A stretch of 14,025 bases of DNA from CAMAVK01 sp964362485 (GCA_964362485.1 CAYIEX010000041.1:1-14025), one strand, 5' to 3'. Counted from the first letter of the stretch, positions 7,131 to 13,023 are shown. Notes: generated from the sequence alone by a model not told the origin. Numbers and translations are program-made.

Positions 7131-7862
7131 TTATTTGAATAGGTTAGCTATATCATCAAGGCTGACATCTTCGTCATCTTTTCGGGATGGTACTTTTGTT
7201 GATGCTTGCGTAGGATCATCTTGTGGAGCAGGTTTCTTTTTTGCTGCTTTTTTTACAGGCTCCTTTGTTTGAGAGGTAGGGGCAGGATGAGGTGCTGCTT
7301 TCTCCATACTTTCTTGCATACCTGTTTCTTGCTCATCTGAAGGCGGGCCTTCGAAACCGAGAAGTTGGTACAATTTTCCCTGCACAGCACGTTTGACTTT
7401 CTCTTGCATTTGGGCCGTAATTATCTTTTCTGGTAGCGGCAGAAGATTATCTCCTTCTTTACGAGGAATAACGTGAATCATAAAGTGTTGGGCACGCTGT
7501 CCGGCAACTTGACCATTGGCGATGAAAATGGATGTCCCGCCAACTTTAAATGTTCGAAGTAGAGTTTGCGATAATTTTTTGGAGAGTAAAAAAAGATGTG
7601 CAAGGACACCATCGGGTACTTGCGGCATAATCATGTAATGTTCTTTTGGGAGCAGAAGAAGATGGCCTTTGGATGCTGGGTTAATATCAAGAATGGCAAT
7701 AGCAATTTCATCGTCATAGATTCTTTTGGCCGGGATCTTCGCGGAGATTATTTGACAAAAGATACACTGCTGTTTTTGAAGTTGCGCTAGTTCCTCAGGA
7801 TTCATGTTTTTGAGCTTTTCCTGGAGAGCCTGGCGCTGTTCTTCCGTCATTTCTTCGGGCAT
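7131..7862 (-). CDS. HIT-fold protein 1 with N-terminal helix and disordered tail
   Basis: The 243-residue protein starts with a helical extension (residues 3-31, rich in E, Q, L and K). The HIT domain (about 32-160) follows: C33-IF-C36 probable zinc pair, a core including DINPASKGHLLLLPKEHY, and the C-terminal motif GQRAQ-H126-F-M128-I-H130-VIPR. The nucleophilic middle His of HxHxH is replaced by Met128, while the first and third His remain. Nucleotide binding is plausible, but normal HIT catalysis is not. Residues about 170-230 are low-complexity (Ala, Pro, Lys, Gln), with blocks such as KKAAKKKPAPQDD. The protein ends in VSLDDIANLFK, which looks like a short helical docking motif. It is the first gene of the HIT1-HIT2-deoxyribosyltransferase cluster and has a strong TATA box 26 nt upstream. 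It is divergent from the gene at 7948. Confidence 0.88.
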   Translation of the reverse strand: MPEEMTEEQRQALQEKLKNMNPEELAQLQKQQCIFCQIISAKIPAKRIYDDEIAIAILDINPASKGHLLLLPKEHYMIMPQVPDGVLAHLFLLSKKLSQTLLRTFKVGGTSIFIANGQVAGQRAQHFMIHVIPRKEGDNLLPLPEKIITAQMQEKVKRAVQGKLYQLLGFEGPPSDEQETGMQESMEKAAPHPAPTSQTKEPVKKAAKKKPAPQDDPTQASTKVPSRKDDEDVSLDDIANLFK

Positions 7863-7883
7863 AATTTATGAAGAGAAAGGCGG

Positions 7884-7892
7884 TATATAAAG
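7884..7892 (-). promoter_or_regulatory. TATA box of the HIT gene cluster
   Basis: The minus strand reads CTTTATATA, a strong archaeal TATA box centred 26 nt before the ATG at 7862. It drives HIT1 and probably HIT2 and the deoxyribosyltransferase-like gene. Confidence 0.7.
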
Positions 7893-7914
7893 CTTTAGCC
7901 GTTTTAGAGGAGAA

Positions 7915-7925
7915 GTTTTAAAAAC
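7915..7925 (+). promoter_or_regulatory. TATA-like box of the 299-residue gene
   Basis: GTTTTAAAAAC is a palindromic AT-rich box centred about 28 nt before the ATG at 7948. It forms a divergent promoter pair with the HIT cluster, the two boxes being about 30 bp apart. Confidence 0.5.
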
Positions 7926-7947
7926 AGGTGGCAGGGCAAATATTGCT

Positions 7948-8847
7948 ATGACTGTGAGTCTCGATCGGTTTTGTGAACTGCGTGAAAAATACAACAAGAT
8001 TGTGCCTCTTGCTGAGCGTAAGTCGGTAGAGATTAGTGGTGATTTATTTGGCCATTTGGATGCGGATAATTTAGATTTACTCGCACGGCGCTATGAAGTG
8101 TATGGAGCGGAGAAAGAAAAGACGTTTAAAGATCTCCTTACTGAGTACGATTTACGCCGAGGAGATATTGAAAATGGTCTTAGTACCGGTGATCTTGCCG
8201 TGGATATCGTTTTTTCGTATTTTGGACTCAGCTCGATTTACTCTTCAACGGTTGAGAAAACACAAAGGCTTCTACAAAGAATTCAGGATTCTTCCTATTT
8301 GATGATTCTTAATTATTGGGAGAAACTATCGGTCGATGATGTGCTTTTTAATGATCAGGATTTGGGATTGCATTTAGGTCATCTCCACGGTTCAAAAGTA
8401 CGCATTCTACCCCACTCCGCAATTGCCAAGTATCGCATTCTAGATCAAATCGACCCGGATGAGAAACGGCCGTCGTCGGTGCTGTGTTTTACAACGGTGG
8501 CAAGTTACGCTGAAGGAAGGTTACTGCCAAAGATTGGTTCATCTGAAAGCGGAAGAAAAATATGGGAAAGTGAGAATAAAGAGATGTACATGGATCCAAG
8601 AGTATTGCCCCATATTTCTTTTGGAGGATTGGAGGTGAAAGCAGTTATGGATCCCGGCGTTATTCCACGATATCGCGCTGCTTTTGAGGTGGAACCTGAT
8701 TCTTTAGTGAAAGTGGAGATTATTATGGATGAGAAGAGAATTCGTCAAGCGTTGGCGATGTATACTGGTGTTGCATCAAAACCACATTCTTTACTCTATC
8801 CTGGCCGAGTACGGGTGGGGCAATTTAATACATCGTTTTTGCGGTAA
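7948..8847 (+). CDS. Hypothetical protein, 299 residues
   Basis: I do not recognise a family. The product looks soluble, with no signal peptide or membrane segment. The N-terminal 110 residues are rich in charged helices (RFCELREKYNKIV, NLDLLARRYEVYG, TFKDLLTEYDLRRGDI), followed by a more beta-like second half. Visible landmarks are a His-rich LGLHLGHLHGSKV stretch (about residues 140-152), ILPHSAIAKYRIL, and a C-terminal KPHSLLYPGRVRVGQF segment. The paired His residues and DxD-like acid clusters could bind a metal or nucleotide, but that is speculation. The coding potential is good: one long open frame, a promoter at the expected distance, and codon use like its neighbours. The gene is divergent from the HIT cluster. 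A 122-bp transposable element has inserted exactly at its stop codon; the target duplication preserves the last codons and TAA. Confidence 0.75.
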   Translation: MTVSLDRFCELREKYNKIVPLAERKSVEISGDLFGHLDADNLDLLARRYEVYGAEKEKTFKDLLTEYDLRRGDIENGLSTGDLAVDIVFSYFGLSSIYSSTVEKTQRLLQRIQDSSYLMILNYWEKLSVDDVLFNDQDLGLHLGHLHGSKVRILPHSAIAKYRILDQIDPDEKRPSSVLCFTTVASYAEGRLLPKIGSSESGRKIWESENKEMYMDPRVLPHISFGGLEVKAVMDPGVIPRYRAAFEVEPDSLVKVEIIMDEKRIRQALAMYTGVASKPHSLLYPGRVRVGQFNTSFLR

Positions 8848-8849
8848 TA
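8841..8849. repeat. Target site duplication, left copy
   Basis: GCGGTAATA directly precedes the element at 8850-8971 and is repeated exactly at 8972-8980. It contains the TAA stop (8845-8847) of the 299-residue gene. Confidence 0.9.
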
Positions 8850-8971
8850 GGCTCTGTCCGGATAAGAGTGGATTTGTATACTGGAGCACGGCGCCATAAT
8901 TTTTGCCTCTCGACAAAAATGCGCCTCATAAGGGCGCCAGTATACAAAATGGATCATTTCCGGACAGAGCC
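8850..8971. mobile_element. 122-bp MITE-like non-autonomous transposable element
   Basis: The ends are inverted repeats. The first 13 bp (GGCTCTGTCCGGA) match the reverse complement of the right end except for position 13, which sits at the junction to the diverged part, and the outer 12 bp are perfect on both sides. In the same register positions 24-35 are again perfect (TTTGTATACTGG at 8873-8884, CCAGTATACAAA at 8937-8948). This makes a 35-bp imperfect terminal repeat. The interior can also pair (ATTTTTG with CAAAAAT, and GGCGC with GCGCC), so the whole element could fold into one long hairpin. It carries no open reading frame and no transposase. A perfect 9-bp duplication flanks it. Structure and duplication together identify a MITE-like element mobilised in trans. 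The parent insertion sequence cannot be named from this window, where no second copy was seen. Confidence 0.88.
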
Positions 8972-8980
8972 GCGGTAATA
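8972..8980. repeat. Target site duplication, right copy
   Basis: GCGGTAATA is an exact copy of 8841-8849. It lies immediately after the right terminal repeat and before the promoter of the RNA methyltransferase gene. Confidence 0.9.
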
Positions 8981-8987
8981 GGAATCA

Positions 8988-8995
8988 TTTTAAAT
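8988..8995 (+). promoter_or_regulatory. TATA box of the RNA methyltransferase gene
   Basis: TTTAAATA is centred about 25 nt before the ATG at 9017. It lies 8 bp outside the right target duplication, so it belongs to the host sequence and was not brought by the inserted element. Confidence 0.6.
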
Positions 8996-9016
8996 AAAGA
9001 TCATTTTTAAGGGATT

Positions 9017-9976
9017 ATGCCTACCCCTATTCCTGGGACTGAGACGATGGTCTTCAAGCCAGCATTTATTGAACGATATCGTGCTCTTACAAACTGGGAA
9101 GATTTTAAGTTTTATTCTCTTTCATTTTTACGACGTAGTATCCGGATTAATCGCTTGCAAGGTGATCCTGCGATGATTCAGAAAAATATTGAAGCGAAGG
9201 GGTGGATTTTGGATCCCATTCCCTGGTGCAAGGAAGGTTTTTGGATTTCAAACCCTGAGCGCAAAGATGTGGGGAATCTGTACGAACACCACATTGGCCA
9301 AATTTATGTTCAAGAAGCAGTATCGATGGTTCCGCCGCTTGTTTTGGACCCTAAGCCAGGAGATCTTGTTTTAGATATGTGCGCAGCTCCAGGCAGCAAA
9401 ACTACCCAGATGGGTGCCATGATGAATAATGAAGGGTTTATTATTGCAAACGATTACAAGGGTTTACGAATGCAGTCACTGGGGATCAATTTACAGCGTA
9501 GTGGGATGACCAATGTTCTTGTGAGTTTGATGCATGGAAAACGTTTTTATCAATTTCAATTTGATAAGATTCTTGTGGATGCACCATGCAGTGGAACAGG
9601 TACCATTCGCAAGAGTTTGAAAACAGTGAATATCTGGAATCCGCTCATGATTACCAAGATTGCTCGCACGCAGAAAGAATTGATTAAAAGGGCGTTTGAG
9701 AATTTGAAGCCTGGCGGTGTGATGGTGTACTCAACGTGTTCAGTTGAACCAGAAGAAAATGAGGGAGTGGTTGATTATCTTCTGAAAGAATTTGCGGATG
9801 CAGAATTGTTGCCAGCACGCTTACCTGGTTTGAAGCATAGTCCCGCGGTTTTGGAATTTAATGGAGTTAGGTATGATGAGCGAGTGGTGTTAACATTGCG
9901 TTTGTGGCCTCAGGATAATGACACGGAAGGTTTTTTCGTAGCGAAGATACGAAAAAATCTCACGAACGAAGCGTAG
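9017..9976 (+). CDS. NOL1/NOP2/Sun-family RNA cytosine-C5 methyltransferase
   Basis: The 319-residue enzyme transfers a methyl group from SAM to C5 of cytosine in RNA, most likely tRNA given the archaeal relatives of Trm4/NSUN. The N-terminal part (about 15-110) contains the RRSIRINRL segment and HHIGQIYVQEAVSM typical of the family. The Rossmann catalytic domain holds motif I D120-MCAAPGSKTTQ, motif IV D188-AP-C191-SGTG and motif VI YST-C241-SVEPEENE. C241 is the expected nucleophile and C191 the residue that helps release product. The ending GFFVAKIRK is the usual last strand. ATG 9017 is chosen because it lies 25 nt from a TATA box; ATG 9047 (MVFKPAF) is the alternative. There is no N-terminal RNA-binding NusB domain or C-terminal PUA, as in compact archaeal members. 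Whether the target is tRNA or rRNA cannot be told. Confidence 0.93.
   Translation: MPTPIPGTETMVFKPAFIERYRALTNWEDFKFYSLSFLRRSIRINRLQGDPAMIQKNIEAKGWILDPIPWCKEGFWISNPERKDVGNLYEHHIGQIYVQEAVSMVPPLVLDPKPGDLVLDMCAAPGSKTTQMGAMMNNEGFIIANDYKGLRMQSLGINLQRSGMTNVLVSLMHGKRFYQFQFDKILVDAPCSGTGTIRKSLKTVNIWNPLMITKIARTQKELIKRAFENLKPGGVMVYSTCSVEPEENEGVVDYLLKEFADAELLPARLPGLKHSPAVLEFNGVRYDERVVLTLRLWPQDNDTEGFFVAKIRKNLTNEA
9931..9957. repeat. Perfect 10-bp inverted repeat inside the methyltransferase 3' end
   Basis: TTTTTTCGTA (9931-9940) and TACGAAAAAA (9948-9957) are exact reverse complements separated by 7 nt. The repeat encodes the conserved FFVAKIRK ending, so the symmetry coexists with coding constraint. It can form a hairpin, but no T-tract follows on the plus strand. 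Confidence 0.6.
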
Positions 9977-10040
9977 CGCAGTGACTTGAGGTTCTTTATA
10001 TCAAAGATTGTGAAGAAACAGTAGTCTCGAGTTGCATATT

Positions 10041-10050
10041 CTATAAAAAG
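10041..10050 (+). promoter_or_regulatory. TATA box of the transglutaminase-like / DUF1761 pair
   Basis: CTATAAAAAG is centred about 27 nt before the ATG at 10072, as expected for a leaderless first gene. The second gene, at 10853, lacks such a box and relies on a Shine-Dalgarno. Confidence 0.6.
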
Positions 10051-10071
10051 GTGAAGGTAATTCCTTTGTGA

Positions 10072-10833
10072 ATGAATGTTCTTGCGAGTGCACTTTTAGT
10101 GTCATTATTCTACCCTGATGCTGTTGCTACATTGAGACCGATTATACCACTCCCTCCTTGTGGACCATGTCAGACAATGGATACTGATGAGCAAGATCTT
10201 TATGAGATGGGACAGCAAGTATATACTCGCGAGGAAATTGCTGATCTTCTGTATGATAGAGGTTTGATTTACCCAACGCCTACTTCACCAGAATATATTG
10301 AATCTTATGATCATCATTACAGCTCTGCTCTTACGACACTTCGTCGTGGGTATGGAATATGTGATGATTTAGCGGTAACTATTGCGTATTTTATGCAGAG
10401 GCTTCCCGATACTAAGGGAATAGCTATTGGGGAGATTAGACCCATTCCGAGCCAAGATCTTACTGATATTGAAAGACAAGTCGTAGTTGCAGGCTACGCT
10501 TTAGCCCATGCAGGATTATTATATGAAACTTCATCCGAGTCATGGGGATACACTAACAACCTTGAGATTAGCGAACCTTCATACTCAAGCAAAGATGATG
10601 CTCTCAAGCAATTCCTCTGTAAATCCTATACGGCTACGACTGCAGTTAAAGTATCATTTTGGAATATACCAACAGTAGACAGGTGGGCTTTTGAGGACAA
10701 TCTATCAACACTTTTAATACCTTTTTTTTTACCTTTAGGGGGATTTCATGAAAGTTATTTAATTGAATGGGATAAAGGAGATTGTTCTGTAAAGACAAGG
10801 TTTAATAATGAACCTTACTCTTTACGAGAATAG
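10072..10833 (+). CDS. Transglutaminase-like (papain-fold) protein, probably exported
   Basis: The call for this 253-residue protein rests on a weak but recognisable transglutaminase-like core. RRGYGICDDLAVTIAYFMQRL (91-111) carries the G-x-C-x-D-x-A pattern, with C97 as candidate nucleophile at the start of a helix. H146 follows in AGYALAHAGLLYE, where the catalytic His is expected, and N163 or E165 in the next strand (WGYTNNLEI) could complete the triad. The N-terminus (MNVLASALLVSLFY) is short and hydrophobic and may be a signal peptide or anchor, followed by a Pro-rich stretch with C30-GP-C33. A hydrophobic patch near LLIPFFLPLGG lies late in the protein. If exported, it could be a cell-surface peptidase or crosslinker. 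It probably forms an operon with the DUF1761 gene 19 nt downstream. The family assignment is tentative. Confidence 0.5.
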   Translation: MNVLASALLVSLFYPDAVATLRPIIPLPPCGPCQTMDTDEQDLYEMGQQVYTREEIADLLYDRGLIYPTPTSPEYIESYDHHYSSALTTLRRGYGICDDLAVTIAYFMQRLPDTKGIAIGEIRPIPSQDLTDIERQVVVAGYALAHAGLLYETSSESWGYTNNLEISEPSYSSKDDALKQFLCKSYTATTAVKVSFWNIPTVDRWAFEDNLSTLLIPFFLPLGGFHESYLIEWDKGDCSVKTRFNNEPYSLRE

Positions 10834-10852
10834 GTAAAATAGGTGAATCGAC

Positions 10853-11269
10853 ATGGCTCCAATTCAAATCAATTATATTGCAGTGGTTGTTGCTGCTGTT
10901 GTGAATATTGTGATTGTGGCACTTTGGTATGCTCCTTTTTTGTTTGGGAAATTGTGGCTTTCGATTATGAAAGATTATGAGCATGATGTGGAGAAACTAC
11001 GCCAAAGGGCAAATCAATCGTATGTGATTCTTTTTGTTGCTGGACTCATCATGAGTTTTGTTCTTGCACACTTTATTGATTATGTTGGTGCGGTGACCTG
11101 GTGGCAGGGTGTAACGACAAGTTTTTGGTTGTGGCTTGGCTTTGTTGCTGCAACAAACATTATGGGAACACTCTTTGAAGGACGATCTAAAAAATTGTAT
11201 GCGATTAATGCAGGCTATTATTTATTGACACTTGTTACGATGGGAGCGATACTCGCGGTGTGGGTTTAG
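10853..11269 (+). CDS. DUF1761-family membrane protein
   Basis: The 138-residue integral membrane protein has four predicted transmembrane helices (about 5-28, 56-77, 84-106 and 117-137). The first contains the family-typical INYIAVVVAAVVN...ALWYAPFLFGKLW signature, and a short charged loop (KDYEHDVEKLRQRANQ) follows helix 1. This matches DUF1761, a small membrane family of unknown function found in bacteria and archaea. The loop between helices 3 and 4 reads LFEGRSKKLYAINAGY, also characteristic. The start at 10853 has an AGGTGA Shine-Dalgarno-like sequence about 7 nt upstream and no TATA box, which fits translation as the second gene of an operon with the transglutaminase-like gene. No transported substrate can be inferred. 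Confidence 0.85.
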   Translation: MAPIQINYIAVVVAAVVNIVIVALWYAPFLFGKLWLSIMKDYEHDVEKLRQRANQSYVILFVAGLIMSFVLAHFIDYVGAVTWWQGVTTSFWLWLGFVAATNIMGTLFEGRSKKLYAINAGYYLLTLVTMGAILAVWV

Positions 11270-11293
11270 GGATGCGTTATTTAGAGGAGTAGT

Positions 11294-11303
11294 ATTCTTA
11301 AAG
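11294..11303 (+). promoter_or_regulatory. TATA-like box of the 264-residue gene
   Basis: TATTCTTAAA is centred about 25 nt before the ATG at 11324. It is a weaker match than the other boxes in the window, but its position fits. Confidence 0.4.
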
Positions 11304-11323
11304 AAGACCACTTTTTTTCAAGT

Positions 11324-12118
11324 ATGCACCGGCTAGAACGTGACATAATTGCTCTTAATGATTTACTTAAGCGAACTACATTTGAAAGTGGGATTCATGT
11401 TAGCTATTCAGAATATGGTTTCTTTTTTCAACCACCAGCAAGGCCTGTGACTCTCTCGGAAGAAGAGCTCTTTACATGGGGAGTAGAGAGATTTAATAAT
11501 TTGCGCTGTCAAGAGGGAGTTGATTTCCAACAGTTTAGAAAAGATGTTATTGCAGAAGCAAGAGAATTTAAAAAATTAGATGGAATTGGAGGGGTAGGGA
11601 TACATAATAGGAATCTACAAGATATAGAAACATCGAACCCATCTATCTACCACAACTTAAACGGTGCTTTAGAGAAGGAAACGGGTAAGATCGTAATACT
11701 TGGTAATGGCTTTAGTAATATTCCTGTTTGTCTGGCTTCACGCTATCAACAAGGACTTCTAGAAACGCCTCCAATAGTTGTTGATTTGTTTGATTACAAG
11801 CTTGCGTTTAAGGATATTCTATACGTGAATTCTCTCATGGAAGAACGCGGATATTTCTTTAAAATTCTGCGAACGATTCGACAGGATTTGAGTGACATTT
11901 GTGATGCCATAAATATGGACGAATTGCGAACGATATCATATTTCGTGGGAGAAGGTAATCCCCCCACAGAGATTAGGAACGCCAGTCTTTTGATCAACAT
12001 TTTTGGCCCACCAAAAACAACATACTCTGAGCAATACTCTTTGCTACAAGAGATGGGAATACTAATTACAGAAAGAGGAATGTGGTCTAAAGGAGCTTTA
12101 CGCCATGAGTTTCATTAA
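11324..12118 (+). CDS. Hypothetical protein with Rossmann / SAM-methyltransferase-like core
   Basis: In this 264-residue protein the second half resembles a class I methyltransferase. A strand ending in a glycine turn, K122-IVILGNGFSNIP (motif I-like, G127-N-G129), is followed by IVVDLFDYKLA (151-161), whose acidic residue after the second strand would contact the SAM ribose. Near the C-terminus, ASLLINIFGPP (220-230) is a strand where motif IV sits, and LLQEMGILITE resembles the later strand of the fold. The first 110 residues are helical and charged, with GGVGIHNRNLQD between the parts. None of the strictly conserved methyltransferase sequences is present, so the fold call is inference and a dinucleotide-binding role is an alternative. 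It is convergent with the YrdC gene, the two stop codons being only 5 nt apart. Confidence 0.5.
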   Translation: MHRLERDIIALNDLLKRTTFESGIHVSYSEYGFFFQPPARPVTLSEEELFTWGVERFNNLRCQEGVDFQQFRKDVIAEAREFKKLDGIGGVGIHNRNLQDIETSNPSIYHNLNGALEKETGKIVILGNGFSNIPVCLASRYQQGLLETPPIVVDLFDYKLAFKDILYVNSLMEERGYFFKILRTIRQDLSDICDAINMDELRTISYFVGEGNPPTEIRNASLLINIFGPPKTTYSEQYSLLQEMGILITERGMWSKGALRHEFH

Positions 12119-12123
12119 AATCT

Positions 12124-12684
12124 TTATCGTTTAATCGTTGTATCCTTTTCTACATCCACTATTGTTGAAGGTCTTGCTGTTTTTTCACCTTCATAAATGA
12201 TGAAGTCGACTTGGGACTTGACGAGGGGGTTTAGTGTTTCAAGTGAGGTCATATGGGGTTCGCTGTGAATGTTAGCGGAGGTTGTGATTAGAGGGATGTT
12301 GATTTTTTTCACAACACCAGAGAACCAGTGGTCAGGAATTCGCACGCCGATTGTAGTTTGTCCGCAGATAACGTTTGGAGCTAGGGCAGCAGTGTCTTTA
12401 AGTGTGATAAGTAAAGTATAGGGTCCAGGGAGTTTGTCAAGCCACTTCTTTGATTTGGTTGTCATACGACAGTTTTTGATTATCCACTCTTTATTTGGAG
12501 CCCAAATGGAGAGTGGCTGAGTGGGTCGTTGTTTTATATTTCGAATCCGCTCAACGGCAATGTTGTTTGTGGCATCGCAACTTAGACCATAGATTGTATC
12601 AGTTGGAGATATGAAGACGGCGCCTTGTTGAATTTGCTTAAGTATTGAGGGATTAGTACAATCTGGTTTGCTATAGATGTTCAT
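12124..12684 (-). CDS. L-threonylcarbamoyladenylate synthase, YrdC/Sua5 family (TsaC-type)
   Basis: The enzyme makes threonylcarbamoyl-AMP from Thr, bicarbonate and ATP, the first step of tRNA t6A synthesis. The 186-residue protein covers one YrdC domain: GAVFISPTDTIYGLSCDA (21-38), the K51-Q-R53-P...PLSIW substrate-binding segment, LPGPYTLLITLK, GVRIPDH (113-119), S136-A-N138 and the RPSTIVDV ending (171-178). It lacks the Sua5 C-terminal extension, so it is the TsaC type. The frame stays open to a GTG at 12723, but the 13 extra residues (MARFLNATHFSLV) are unlike the family start. ATG 12684 gives the normal 20-residue lead-in to GAVFISPT. A perfect inverted repeat (12699-12725) lies just upstream of this ATG and may be regulatory. 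The paralogue YciO, of different role, is the main alternative. Confidence 0.9.
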   Translation of the reverse strand: MNIYSKPDCTNPSILKQIQQGAVFISPTDTIYGLSCDATNNIAVERIRNIKQRPTQPLSIWAPNKEWIIKNCRMTTKSKKWLDKLPGPYTLLITLKDTAALAPNVICGQTTIGVRIPDHWFSGVVKKINIPLITTSANIHSEPHMTSLETLNPLVKSQVDFIIYEGEKTARPSTIVDVEKDTTIKR

Positions 12685-12698
12685 TACAAGGGAAAAAT

Positions 12699-12733
12699 GG
12701 GTGGCATTCAAAAACCTTGCCACCCCGGGGGTG
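12699..12733 (-). promoter_or_regulatory. Nested inverted repeats at the YrdC promoter (candidate operator)
   Basis: GGGTGGCA (12699-12706) and TGCCACCC (12718-12725) are perfect 8-bp inverted arms around 11 nt. The spacer on the minus strand reads AGGTTTTTGAA, centred about 28 nt before ATG 12684, where a TATA box would be expected. A second near-palindrome, CACCCC-G-GGGGTG (12721-12733), shares the CACCC arm. The GC-rich block stands out in AT-rich DNA. An operator flanking the TATA region is one reading; alternative RNA hairpins are another. Confidence 0.5.
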
Positions 12734-12747
12734 TAATTTTGGGGAAT

Positions 12748-12772
12748 AGAAAAAAACCGCGCGAAGCGGTTT
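12748..12772 (-). terminator. Hairpin plus T-tract terminator of the two-small-gene operon
   Basis: On the minus strand AAACCGC, a TTCGC loop and GCGGTTT form a 7-bp GC-cored hairpin followed directly by further T residues. It begins at the stop codon (TAA, 12773-12771) of the second small gene. The T-tract exists only in the minus direction, so it serves that operon. Confidence 0.75.
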
Positions 12773-12896
12773 AGATGCAGGTTGCGGGGAATTCATCCAA
12801 GTAGGTTTGGTGATCAAGGATGTCCACATCGTAGGTTGGTTGTTGTCGCTCGTACTTTTCGATCAAATACATTATTCTGGTTTTCATCATATTCAT
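12771..12896 (-). CDS. Small protein B, 41 residues, second gene of a micro-operon
   Basis: An open frame of 41 codons from ATG 12896 encodes an unrecognised protein. The N-terminal half is helical and basic (MNMMKTRIMYLIEKYERQQ); the C-terminal half is acidic and aromatic (YDVDILDHQTYLDEF) and ends PATCI. It starts 1 nt after the stop codon of small gene A, with a G-rich stretch (GGGGGGTGG) 9-17 nt upstream that may serve as ribosome-binding site. It ends at the start of a hairpin terminator. Tight coupling plus a private promoter and terminator argue that it is a real gene although it is below usual length cut-offs. Which of the adjacent ATG codons (first, third or fourth) is used is unclear. 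Function is unknown. Confidence 0.6.
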   Translation of the reverse strand: MNMMKTRIMYLIEKYERQQPTYDVDILDHQTYLDEFPATCI

Positions 12897-12897
12897 T

Positions 12898-13023
12898 TTA
12901 AAGCCACCCCCCGCTGAGTTGAAAGTCAAACGAATCTTCACGAGAAATAATTGTGCGGTGGGTTAGGTCACGGACCTGTTCTTCAAACAGTTGTCGGATT
13001 TTTTGTTGAGACAAATCAACCAT
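12898..13023 (-). CDS. Small protein A, 41 residues, first gene of a micro-operon
   Basis: The 41-codon gene starts at ATG 13023. A strong Shine-Dalgarno (GGAGGT, 13036-13031) lies 7 nt upstream, and a TATA box (TATTTAAA, 13076-13069) sits about 49 nt upstream, leaving a leader of about 24 nt. The frame is open further upstream to 13185, but that part would cross the promoter and the Shine-Dalgarno, so the long form is rejected. The product begins MVDLSQQKIRQLFEEQVRDL, an amphipathic charged helix, and ends with RTIISREDSFDFQLSGGWL. There are no cysteines, no membrane segment and no family that I recognise. Small protein B follows after 1 nt. The pair's size and coupling recall toxin-antitoxin or regulatory small-protein operons, but nothing in the residues proves it. 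Confidence 0.65.
   Translation of the reverse strand: MVDLSQQKIRQLFEEQVRDLTHRTIISREDSFDFQLSGGWL

Noticed and set aside
8850..8971. The inverted-repeat element as a riboswitch or a CRISPR-like repeat
   Set aside because: The exact 9-bp flanking duplication is best explained by transposition, and there is only one unit with no spacer structure.
10159..10170. C-G-P-C in the 253-residue protein as a thioredoxin active site
   Set aside because: There is no preceding Trp and no thioredoxin strand-helix pattern around it; it lies in a Pro-rich segment after a hydrophobic N-terminus.
12685..12723. GTG start adding 13 residues to the YrdC protein
   Set aside because: The added residues lie over a perfect palindrome and do not resemble the family's N-terminus; ATG 12684 fits the usual length.
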